Source: Atopsyche davidsoni (Eukaryota; Arthropoda; Insecta; Trichoptera; Hydrobiosidae). Taken from it: DNA of 64,000 bases. Position numbers and translations under genes: made by a program. This document shows positions 23,240 to 31,629 of the stretch, piece after piece; within the stretch, counting starts at the first letter, position 1, and each line of letters begins with the position of its first letter. A model generated the notes under the pieces. That model was not told the DNA's origin and did no database searches. It worked only from the letters and a program-made list of their open reading frames with translations. The DNA lies in assembly GCA_022113835.1 (NCBI GenBank), contig JAILWY010000009.1, positions 2,827,501 through 2,891,500 of the forward strand, written 5' to 3'.

Positions 23240-23590
23240 TCACGGGAACCGTTAGCTCATAATGTTGCCAGTTACTCTGGCGTCGTCTGCTCCAGGTGGA
23301 CATTACCGCAGACACCGCCGGAAGTGCCAGAGGCCGACATTGCGACCGTTAATTGGGGCAAATATCAGAGTTAACGACACCTTGACGGCCGTCAGAATGT
23401 CGCTCGGGGGACGTCAGTCCGACGATCACGAGACGCGTTCCAGGTCCCCGATAATCGGGGGGTCCCCGGAAATGACGCTCCGGCCGTCGGGCTTCCGCTC
23501 GATTGATTTATCAATTTGCTGGAGCCTTATTTCCTACCCAAACCCTGAGCGCGAGGCGCGGCCTCCGACCCACCGGTAGGTAGATAAGGC
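23240..23590 (+). other. Strong GC/CpG-rich island, candidate regulatory element
   Basis: The most sharply bounded island of the window: high CpG, with GCGACCGTTAATTGGGGC, CGCTCGATTGATTTATCAAT and GGGGGGTCCCCGGAAATGACG. ATTGATTTATCAAT (23502-23515) is an A/T palindrome-like cluster of Hox/Exd-type half sites inside GC-rich DNA. A 105-codon frame (23262-23579) starts at an ATG (MLPVTLASSAPGGHYRRHRR) and is Arg-rich, but it resembles no known family. It is best seen as a by-product of GC content, though a coding exon cannot be excluded. Confidence 0.4.
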
Positions 23591-23797
23591 TTGACATTAT
23601 TTACGAGGCTGATCACCCATGGAGCTATAGTGCTTTATAAAGTATTATAAAACAATATCAATATGTACTGTAAGAGTACACAAATAGTGTTTTGGAATTT
23701 GGTAAAGAAAACCACTGACATGAGATATTCAATATTTATATATATGGATTGACGCCAATCAAGTGCGTATTTAAGTAATTATAAAGGCATATTAATA

Positions 23798-24187
23798 TTA
23801 ATATGATTAGGCACATTTTTACATAGGCACTTTCAATCCACAAAATAGACATATATATATAATGGTGCGCGTCTCGGCTAAATTAATAGATTTTAAAAAT
23901 AATATCCAGATTGGATTAAAAACGCTTCACTAGTTACTTTATTCAAAAAGTCCAGTGCTTTCAAATCACTATATATTGATTGGCCTGGGCACATTGGTTC
24001 ATATGTAGATTATGATTATTAAAAATTCTCGCTATGTTGCATTGGCTCGTTAGCATAATTGGATAATGCACCGGCCATGTGAGCTTGGGGGTGTGAGTTT
24101 CGAATCTCACACAAGTCACGGTGATATTTTTCAGAGCGTTTCTCTAATCATTTTCAATGTGTGAAAAAATGTGCCCAATCATATTAA
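23798..24187 (+). mobile_element. tRNA-derived SINE enclosed by terminal inverted repeats, copy c
   Basis: The tRNA-like module on the plus strand has A box TAGCATAATTGG (24051-24062) and a B box with one extra T (GAGTTTCGAATCTC, 24095-24108). The anticodon arm is CCGGC(CATGTGA)GCTTGG with TGT in the anticodon place. The tail CAAGTCACGGTGATATTTTT continues to GTGTGAAAAAATGTGCCC. The inverted ends are 23798-23822 and 24161-24187 (TTAATATGATTRGGCACATT), with one mismatch and a 2-bp gap. About 170 bp of extra DNA lies between the left end and the SINE head, so this 390-bp copy is longer than copy b. Confidence 0.75.
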
Positions 24188-24189
24188 TT

Positions 24190-25136
24190 TATATATAAAT
24201 AAATCAGTATTTACTAACAAGCGTATTTTTGATATCACAGAACGCCATTAAAGTGCCAGTAAAAGTAAAATTAAACGGCGGTATTTTAAATATGTACGTG
24301 TGTCCCGAATTGTTCTCATAAAATACCTGGCATGTTCGCACGGTTTCCATTTTGCTGACCAAATGAAAAAATAATACCAAAGCGAATATTTGTGTCGCCT
24401 CTGTGGATTTATCGAAAGGTTTACAAGAATGGATTCAATTAAATTGTTTTTGGGAATCGGTTTTATCTGATTGCTGGTATTTTTAAAATTTTCGCATTTC
24501 CCCAATGTGCTTCAGAGAGCATTAAATATTGTTTTTTTTTGTTGTTGTATTATTTAATGTAGTTAAATTTTCAGTGGTATGGAAATAAATTCACAAATGG
24601 ATGATACTTTGCTAATGGATAATTTTAGAGAGTTAAAACGGCAAAAGGTAATTGGAGTGGCAGAAACATGTGGCGTATTTTTGGTAAAATTTTCCATAAA
24701 AGTAATTAAAAGTATCTGTATTAATTAATGCTCTGTTAAATTAAATTTGTATTTAATACAACTGAGTTGTATTTTTTGTTTTGTTTAAATTAAATAAAAC
24801 AAAGTAAAAGTACATTTATCTGTGAAGGCATAAATAATACAATTCTAAAATAGTAGACCAAATAGCAATATTTTTTACTGTATATTTGCTTACAATTTCA
24901 ATATATTGATTTAAAATACACCAGACACTAAGAATTTTAAAAACATGATACTATATCACTGATAAGGTAAAATAAGTGGTCTGGTGTCGAATCGAAATAT
25001 TCTTGATGCAATGCTGGAATCTGTTGCATATTACTAAGCATAAAATAGAAATAAAAAACCATTAAATTAATGTTTTTTTTATAGATGATTTTAAAGAATT
25101 ATTTATTTTTACTAACTAGAAAAACAATAGCATTTT
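24190..25136. other. AT-rich DNA without recognised features
   Basis: Read on both strands. An 85-codon minus frame (24248-24505) has no recognisable motif. No repeats shared with the rest of the window were seen. Confidence 0.5.
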
Positions 25137-25144
25137 ATATAAAC

Positions 25145-25602
25145 CATAGGTTCCCAAACTATTTTGTCCCGTCGACTCCTTGTCGAGTTTTCCTGTTTTT
25201 CGTAGACCCCTGCCTTGCTAATATTGAATTTTAATAAAATTCATCAACATCAAACATATTTTCGACATCTGATATATACAGGGTGCGCCATATTTTATGT
25301 CGGTACGTAAATATTATAAACCGACTTTGACATTTTAAGTAAACATGTTTTGAAACATTAATTCAATACAATTTTAATCATGCTTCACACTGAAACAACG
25401 CGCCGAAATAGTGACGCTGTACATTGAAAATAGTCGTTCAGTTGTGTTAACTCAAGGTGCATATCGTCAAAAGTATCGTGGCCAACATGGCCAATGGGAT
25501 CCAATGTTGTAGACCTCCATTTACAGTTCGTGGACCCCCAATTTAATTTTTGCCCCTAGAACTACCCCTGGGGGTCGACATTGACCACTTTGGGAACCTA
25601 TG
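25145..25602. mobile_element. Non-autonomous hAT element, family A copy 2
   Basis: The termini CATAGGTTCCCAAAC and, read inward from the right, CATAGGTTCCCAAAG form 14-bp inverted repeats. The flanks ATATAAAC (25137-25144) and ATTTAAAC (25603-25610) differ at one base, an aged 8-bp duplication. The outer 120 bp on each side match copy 1 (44-615), but the interior differs and holds a mariner 5' fragment (25279 to about 25495). Confidence 0.85.
25279..25495 (+). pseudogene. Mariner-type transposase, N-terminal fragment inside hAT-A
   Basis: Begins with CAGGGTGCGCCATATTTTAT directly after TA, as a Tc1/mariner terminus should. From about 25381 it encodes FTLKQRAEIVTLYIEN followed by TQGAYRQKYRGQHG. 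This is the first helix-turn-helix (DUF4817-type) of the arthropod mariner group whose catalytic half is seen at 40620-41005. The frame stops after about 40 residues where hAT-A sequence resumes, so the catalytic domain is missing. Either a truncated mariner landed in the hAT element or the hAT element gained it by repair. Confidence 0.7.
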
Positions 25603-25689
25603 ATTTAAACATTTGAAAAAATGATATTGATATATGTAATCACTAGTATAAACACAAATATTCAAATAAGCTTATAATTTCACGCATTA

Positions 25690-25915
25690 AAAGCAACACG
25701 AGGGTCGATGGAGACAGTATCGCATATATTTCTGAAGGGTCGCGGCACATGTCCTTGAGGCACAGATGCACGCGGGGGTTGGGGAGGCCCGGGGGTAACA
25801 AGCGGACAATTGGATTCAATTTGGAGGTTTTTTAATGCCGGGGAGGCCGCGTGCCGAGGGGGGAAGGTTGCACTTGTGTTAACTTGCATGTTTTATATTG
25901 CAAACAGTCATCAGG
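25690..25915. other. GC-rich island, candidate regulatory element
   Basis: GC-rich (GCACGCGGGGGTTGGGGAGG, GGGAGGCCGCGTGCCGAGG) with embedded A/T words (GGACAATTGGATTCAATTTGG, GGTTTTTTAATGCC). Unique in the window. Frames on the minus strand (69 and 60 codons) overlap and have no domains. Confidence 0.3.
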
Positions 25916-26037
25916 GTGGCACTGAGAATTTTCCGTAATTTTATTTGAATATGAGAATACAGGTATTCCTATTTTGGAGACATTTTTCGTAGCAATAAAT
26001 ATGGCATCCTCCAAGTAATTGTTTCAAGAAATATAGA

Positions 26038-26165
26038 AGGAAAAGGGGGCATTGCAAGAAGGCAGTTCACGTGGATGCGGAATTTGCGTCAGTGCAGCCG
26101 GATTGGTGAAACTACAGGATAGAGATATGTTCGAGGAAATGGTCACCAACCCACTATGAGTAGAT
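26038..26165 (+). pseudogene. Non-LTR retrotransposon tail (same family as 10616-11132)
   Basis: Encodes RRQFTWMRNLRQCSRIGETT and, after a one-base frame shift, QDRDMFEEMVTNPL followed by a stop. This is the extreme C terminus of a LINE reverse-transcriptase polyprotein. Only about 125 bp remain, a heavily 5'-truncated copy. It matches the end of the minus-strand relic at 10616 and the tail at 28336. Confidence 0.7.
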
Positions 26166-26292
26166 ATTCATATTAATATTAAAAATAAACTTACTAATAT
26201 ACGCGCAGCTAGCTATTCGTTTAATTGTACTCAATTCTTGTCACTAAGAATAATTATTTTGGAATATTTTATTGTGGTCTATAAATAATATT

Positions 26293-26470
26293 CAAATATT
26301 TTTGAATAAAATACTTGAGTGATTTTCCACATGTTCGTTTTTATTTGTGACCGGTTTCCCCAACCTTTCACATTGGCACTATCAAACAGAGTGTGGAAAA
26401 CCACTCAAGTATTTTATTCAAAAATATTAAAATGGAATTCCACCAAGTACTCTCTGTCAATAATAATGAA
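26293..26470 (-). mobile_element. Family R repeat with inverted arms and hammerhead-like core
   Basis: Arms of 36 bp with one mismatch (26293-26328 and 26392-26427; TTTGAATAAAATACTTGAG) enclose, on the minus strand, TTTGATAGTGCC, the stem CCAA/TTGG, GGGAAACCGGTCAC (26347-26387). A second block, GGTGGAATTCCATTTTAAT, follows outside the arm. The copy at 63262-63425 has only one of the two arms, so the second may be a local inverted duplication. The core differs from the CUGANGA consensus. Confidence 0.5.
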
Positions 26471-26699
26471 TTTCTTAAATAATATTCAGTCATTACTACA
26501 TATTCCCATGATGTTATAATATCACAAAGACTGTGCCTGTTTGTGTTTAAACACAATAAAAAATAATGATCGAATACAAAATATTACAAATAAAATTTGT
26601 ATGTATGATTTTTTTTTTATTACACTATGAAATATTAATATTTTTAAACAGAAATTTTATGACTAGTGAAATTTATTAAAATCAAAATTAAAACTGCAT

Positions 26700-26940
26700 T
26701 CGCGATGGCCGCCCCTGTGGGGTCGGGGGTAGTTGTGTTGCAGTGTGTTTATTAGCCAGGCGGTGCATTATTCTGTACATAAATCAACCCCCTTGCCCCA
26801 GCGGACCTGCCGAGGAGCCTGCGGTGCAGCATGCACTACATGTGGTCGCGGGGGGTTGTGCATTTTTTGCACAGCAAAGGGTTAATAGAGAGCTTACTAT
26901 TAAATACACATTACCATCAAGTATTGAGTGCGGTAGATAA
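26700..26940. other. GC-rich island
   Basis: GC-rich block (GCGATGGCCGCCCCTGTGG, CAGCGGACCTGCCGAGGAGCC, GTGGTCGCGGGGGGTTGTG). A 65-codon frame at 26743-26940 has no recognised domain. No repeat. Confidence 0.25.
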
Positions 26941-27046
26941 CGAGTTAATGCGATAAAAAAAACAGTATGGCGCTATAATAAACAAAGCAAAAAAATATAT
27001 TGTTATTTTTGTCACAGCCGATGAATCCTTGTTATAGATTTTAGAT

Positions 27047-27433
27047 CAGTGGCTCTCAAACTCTTTTGGTCCACGGACCCCTTTTCATAGTCAAAACTTG
27101 CCTAGGGACTACATAAATTCATATTATAGACTGGTTGGTGAAGTATCGACTCTATTGCGTTCCTGTATTAACCTACCTGACTCACCGCGATGCCTGTTAT
27201 TACTTATATTTTATGCACCTGTCTATATTTATATTTTACTTAGGACGTAAAAATCGCTAATAATGTATTCATTATTATTTATCTTAACTTCCATATAATA
27301 AAAATGAGTCACAATTTTTTAATTTTATATTAAACCTTGCGCGGACCCCCTGACGTTGTTCAGGGACCCCCAAATCGATTTTAATTTTCTAAGGACCCCC
27401 TGGGGTCCGTAGGGACCACTTTGAGAAGCACTG
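27047..27433. mobile_element. Non-autonomous hAT element, family B copy 1
   Basis: Perfect 8-bp target duplication TTTTAGAT (27039-27046 and 27434-27441). Inverted ends are CAGTGGCTCTCAAACTC and, read inward, CAGTGCTTCTCAAAGTG, each running into GGTCC...GGACCCC sequence. The CAGTGNTTCTCAAA terminus with GGACCCC is typical of animal hAT elements. 387 bp with no frame, so a MITE. The perfect duplication suggests relatively recent insertion. Confidence 0.9.
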
Positions 27434-27470
27434 TTTTAGATGATGGGTTGGCGCATGGTAATTTTTATGT

Positions 27471-27492
27471 TAATAATAATAATAATAATATT
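27471..27492. repeat. (AAT)n microsatellite
   Basis: About seven consecutive TAA/AAT units between hAT-B and the palindrome at 27579. Confidence 0.8.
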
Positions 27493-27578
27493 TAATCACC
27501 TCTGTTTAACTTCACGATACTTATATTCTTCACCATGACAATCAATATGAAATATGAATTATGGCTTTGCGATTTGGT

Positions 27579-27661
27579 ACATTTTTATTTGTGAGCGCAA
27601 AAGCTTTTTTTATGGTTTGATGAAACCCCTGAAAGGCGAAAGCGCTCACAAATAAAAATGT
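27579..27661 (+). ncRNA. Perfect 20-bp palindrome with hammerhead-like loop
   Basis: Arms 27579-27598 and 27642-27661 are exact 20-bp reverse complements (ACATTTTTATTTGTGAGCGC). The 43-nt loop contains TTTGATGA (27616-27623), a short stem CC(CTGAAA)GG, then GAAA (27638-27641) abutting the right arm. TGATGA plus stem II plus GAAA is the layout of a hammerhead ribozyme with stem I closed by the long palindrome; the C of CUGANGA is a T. The CACAAATAAAAA after the core is also found after the core in family R (GTCACAAATAAAAA), linking them as one repeat class. Cleavage ability is not established. Confidence 0.5.
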
Positions 27662-27789
27662 TCCTAATCTCCTAGACATTTTACTAATGGCATTGAATTG
27701 GTATGAAGAAGTACTCGTAAGTTGAAATTTGTAGTTTCGATCTTTTGCATAGAAGCTTAAATCTTGTCTTTATTATCTGATTATATGTC

Positions 27790-27965
27790 TAAAGATATCG
27801 TCCGCGCGTGGAATAATCATAAAAACTGTAATTTCGCAGCGCCGGTTGCTCCACCCCGCAGTCCCCGCAGTCCCCGCAGTCCTCCCGCCTCACTCAAGCC
27901 ATGATTGGAACGCGGCGAAGCAGTGCACCATTATATGCACGAATGAGCCACCAGTTTCAGTGCAA
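27790..27965. other. GC-richer island with Hox-like site and 9-bp tandem
   Basis: GTCCGCGCGTGGAATAATCATAAAAACTG contains TCATAAAA (27818-27825), a posterior-Hox/Caudal-type site. Downstream the nonamer CCCCGCAGT occurs three times in a row (about 27856-27884). A 90-codon frame starting at 27846 uses a non-ATG start and shows no domain. Confidence 0.3.
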
Positions 27966-28335
27966 TTCACTGTAAAATGCATACAGCTCTGGACATTCTG
28001 GCAGTCTATTTTTGCCATTAAACTTTATTTCCAGCATGATATATATTTAGAGCTTAAAAGCAGACGGATATTCATTATTTGTCACACCTGTTTTTGTCAG
28101 GCTTTAAAATTAATATAAAATCTGTAATAATTAAAATTACCAATATATGATTATCTAATGTTATTATTATTCACCCTTAAATATTTAATTGACCTTAAAA
28201 AGACATTATGTATGTATAAATTATGAATGAGAGAGTCTTGCTCACAATGCGCAAAGTAAGAGAATAGTCTACTATTTTAGCTACATTTTTCGAAACAAGT
28301 AAAGAATTCTACAGCTGATTATCCAATGAAAACAT

Positions 28336-28463
28336 GAAAGAAAAAGGGGCATAGGAAGGAGGATGGTAACATGGATGCGGAATAGACTGGTACAGGATAG
28401 AAATATGTCCGATGAAATGGTCACCAACCGCCTATAAGAGGCACAAGAAAAAGAAGTATATAC
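28336..28463 (+). pseudogene. Non-LTR retrotransposon tail, third copy
   Basis: Encodes RRMVTWMRNRLVQDRNMSDE followed by MVTNRL and a stop in one frame. This is the same C terminus as the tail at 26038 but with an internal deletion joining TWMRN directly to QDRN. After the stop it carries AGAGGCACAAGAAAAAGAAG, a purine-rich LINE 3' tail. Confidence 0.65.
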
Positions 28464-28469
28464 ATTTTT

Positions 28470-29375
28470 AAATACTCGCTTGTTGCGAAAAGCTGTTAGT
28501 GTTTTGTACGAAATAGCCACTGAGTGCTTTTTTATATGCATATCACAGTCGTTACTCAACAATGAGTCATATTCAAATCAAAATGAGGTTAAATACTTTG
28601 ATTGGAAGAGTTCAGAACAATTGAAACTACTATATAATAAATCTTGGATGTTTAAACGAGTCCATATTTAGCGCTGGTGATTTAGGACCGGGTTTATTGG
28701 GTTTTAAACTTGATTGGCCTACATTCGATACAAATGACTCTTTTAAATTGATTCTCTCTTTTAGAGCCGCGACAGTCAGACTGAACGAAGGAGATTATAT
28801 TTATTGATGACACAATACTAACTTTACGACAAACTGCACTCAGAGAAAGATGTTGATTTATGAGTGTTAAAATTGATAAATTAGAGTAAAAATAAATAAA
28901 GCAACATTAAATGGGAGTTACAATAAATATTTGTGGAGGTGACTGTTAAAATTTAGAGGTTTAGAGGCTTAGAGATTCAGGTGATGATAATATAAAAAAT
29001 TTGAAATAACACACAAAAAATATGATAATTAGGTAAATTTTAAAAGAGATGCATCATTTTCTAGAACAATTAAGCTATTCGTTATAGAACAATTAAGCTA
29101 TTCAACGACTGTGTTGTGGAAAACGATAAAAAATTTGGTTGTGTGACATAAAAAAACAACCCATTTAAATGCAAGACAATATTTATTAAGAATTTTAAGT
29201 GATCAATAAGCGGAGTATACACTGTTTGAAGCTACAATCTATTGTATCAAGGACTTTGAACACTGTAATACAAAGTTTTTTTTAATCCTTACTTAGAGTA
29301 AAATCCGTAGTACCATCCATTAAAACTACAGTTTTGCTCAACTCCGAAAAAAACACTTAGTATTTTACTCACTCG
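28470..29375. repeat. AT-rich DNA with a short direct duplication
   Basis: TAGAACAATTAAGCTATTC is present twice at about 29061-29102 (22-bp period), and TTAGAGGTTTAGAGGCTTAGAG is a short irregular tandem at about 28957-28978. No gene found. Confidence 0.5.
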
Positions 29376-29379
29376 TAAA

Positions 29380-29690
29380 ACGGCTCTCGTGAAGAGAGAA
29401 AGCCTTGATTATTCGTGTAGCAGTGGCGAGAAGCAAATAGTTGGAATAAATCTGTCGAAACAGCGGCGGGGCCATCTGTCAGTCGTTACATTAAAACATG
29501 AGGGGCGAGGATGAGGCTCGGGGCGCGAACACTGACCCCTGCCCCGGGGCAGGACGCCCTGACAGCGACAACAGCTGTTCATCCCCCTCCCCCCAACAGC
29601 TGAGGAGAAAACAGAAAAGTCTCCGCGGCCTGCAGCACCCTTTTAAAAACCCTTTTTCTCGCTCAAAGTATGAATACACTCTTCTTTAAT
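29380..29690 (+). CDS. GC-rich island with 63-codon ATG frame, possible exon
   Basis: An ATG at 29498 in good context (AAACATGAG) opens MRGEDEARGANTDPCPGAGR, then a Ser/Pro-rich stretch (DSDNSCSSPSPQQLRRKQ) and a basic end, stopping at 29689. The acidic-Ser/Pro-then-basic run resembles regions just N-terminal to homeodomains in paired-class factors, but no homeodomain follows. GC content falls sharply after CCGCGGCCTGCAGC. It may be a first coding exon, with GTATGA near 29668 a possible weak donor, or it may be chance in a regulatory CpG island. No family is assigned. Confidence 0.2.
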
Positions 29691-29814
29691 GCAAGTTCCA
29701 TAAGGCAAAACCCCGAATCGATCACTATCAAACTTAGTGAGCTCCGCATCTTCTTGAAAACTTTTTTAATACAAAGTATACGGTGTGTGCAAAAAAAAAT
29801 TTGTACAATATATT

Positions 29815-30195
29815 CTATTCATAGTATTGTCCATCGCTAGCCACTACTTTTTCCCATCTTTCGGGCAAATTATGGATTCCATCCCAAAAAAACTGTTCGT
29901 CTTTTGAAGCCAACAAAGAATCAAGCCAATTTTTGATACCTTGTTCAGAAATGAAGCTTATTTCAGAAAGGGCATTCTGCATCATTTGAAATAAGTGGTA
30001 GTCGTAAGGGGCAAGATCTGGGCTATAAGGCGGGTGAGGCAGAACTTTCCATCTACTGTTTTTCAAATAGGTTTTAACCGATGTGGTCGAGCATTGTCAT
30101 GATGGAAAATTACAGACTCGTAAACAAGTAAAGCTTGTGTCGTCGACAAGTAAAGCTTCCCGCAAATTGCGTTTTGTTGGTACAAAAGTTGACAT
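29815..30195 (-). pseudogene. Mariner transposase, internally deleted
   Basis: On the minus strand the frame starts MSTFVPTKRNLREALL (ATG at 30193-30195), the mariner N terminus. It then jumps to VYESVIFHHDNARPH, with the second catalytic Asp in HHDNARPH. After a frame disruption it continues WKVLPHPPYSPDLAPYDYHL, with the third Asp in APYDYH, the D34D signature. It ends KDEQFFWDGIHNLPERWEKV...SDGQYYE with a stop at 29815. The first catalytic Asp and most of the DNA-binding domain are missing: 381 bp against about 1 kb when complete. ACAAGTAAAGCTT is duplicated (30124-30136 and 30147-30159) at the deletion joint. Confidence 0.85.
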
Positions 30196-30439
30196 GTTGA
30201 GAGCTCAAAAAAAAAGGTTGTATGCACTTCAGCGATATGATATATACTGAAAACAAAAGCTCAACAATGACTCTTCACAATGAAATGTTACTAGAAACGC
30301 TATCTCTTAGAAAATCCGAAAAAAATATAAGCATAGTTTATATGAATTTTATGTGTTTTTTTAAATTGCGTTTGAGTAGTATTGCACCTGTATTGGCACA
30401 GGTGGTTGGAAAACAGGTACCATTAACTATTAACAAGTG

Positions 30440-30640
30440 GAGGTTCTAGCGTGAAGGCTGCGCTGGGTTCTGCGCGAACAAGGGTAGCGCCCCCGTGTCA
30501 GAGGGGCGCAGAGTTATTGCGCTTTTACTGTGACCCAAACCAACCTTTTTCGGGTTGACGCGAGGCTCGACTCACCCCCCGTGGCTGCCAACATGTTCAA
30601 TTTATGGTCCTGCGTTCTGTTATTGTCTGAGTAAGTGAAT
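30440..30640. other. GC-rich island, candidate regulatory element
   Basis: GCTGCGCTGGGTTCTGCGCG, GGGGCGCAGAGTTATTGCGC and GACGCGAGGCTCGACTC, with GCTTTTACTGTGACCC (Abd-B-like TTTTAC) inside. Unique. No ORF with recognisable domains. Confidence 0.3.
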
Positions 30641-31079
30641 AAGAAGTGTTCGGATATTTATTTGCATTCGATTGATGCGCTTTTTTATTAGGCTCGTTTG
30701 CATTCGTATTGTATCCAAACGGGCTTGTGAATGGCAATCAATTCTTCCCGAAGTCTGCGATTGTATATTTGGCCGGAATAGTTTTTATTTTGGTTTGAAT
30801 TTTTTACTATCTATTTTATTGCTGGTGTTGATTTATTGTGTGTGTAAGAAGGAATTCCGGAAAAAAATAATATTTTTTTTAACTAACAGATCTTCTGGCA
30901 GACAATGTAACTACTTTTTTTTTATCGTGTTTTGAGTACTAACGGTGTATGTTGTACACCTGACAATGGTTATGACAAATCTACAAATATTTATTTATAA
31001 TATACGTAAATGCATTGCAAGCTGAATACAAGTACTACAGTTGCATATACATTTTTGCTCAATTACAGGAAAACGATAG

Positions 31080-31625
31080 AAAAAACTAGATGTAAGGTTG
31101 AGATGTCAAGGCGGTGTTGGTTCTAGCCTCACCTGTGTTTCTCGTCGTTTGATGTTATATTCGCATTTACAAGTATGTATTAGTTTTTAAACTATTCCGA
31201 TATTGTTGAGATACACTCAATGTTTGCAATCAACCAATAGTGTCTCTTTGGTTATTTTGTAAATGAGGAGTTAGTATTCGGTTGTCAGTTGTGTAGCAGT
31301 GTGTGTAGTGGGTTTAACAATTTAAATATTTCCATGACGATGCCTTTACCTGTGCGCCCTCATCCATTTCGGTCGATTGAAATATCTGAAATTACACGGT
31401 ACGAATAGTTTACGAATTGGGCGGTGCACACTCTTAAGACGCCTGATCCACGTGAGAAAAATCCAGAGAACCAACATGTATCTAAATAAGTTTGATGGAT
31501 CGATAAATGCGATTATGAGAGAGTGTGTAAACGTACTTAAGTATAAGTATAAAGATAGTGAATTCCACACCTTCAGCCCCACAGCCTGCGAGCAAAATCA
31601 GGGAATAATTTTTGTATAAGCATTA
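31080..31625 (+). other. Mid-GC unique block with broken open frame
   Basis: From a TAG near 31240 a frame runs open for about 60 codons through MTMPLPVRPHPFRS (ATG near 31334) to EISEITRYE. It meets one stop, then continues FTNWAVHTLKTPDPREKNPE to another stop. Composition is protein-like but no family is recognised. An overlapping 80-codon frame starts at a TTG. It may be a decayed gene piece or chance. Confidence 0.2.
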
Positions 31626-31629
31626 TTAC

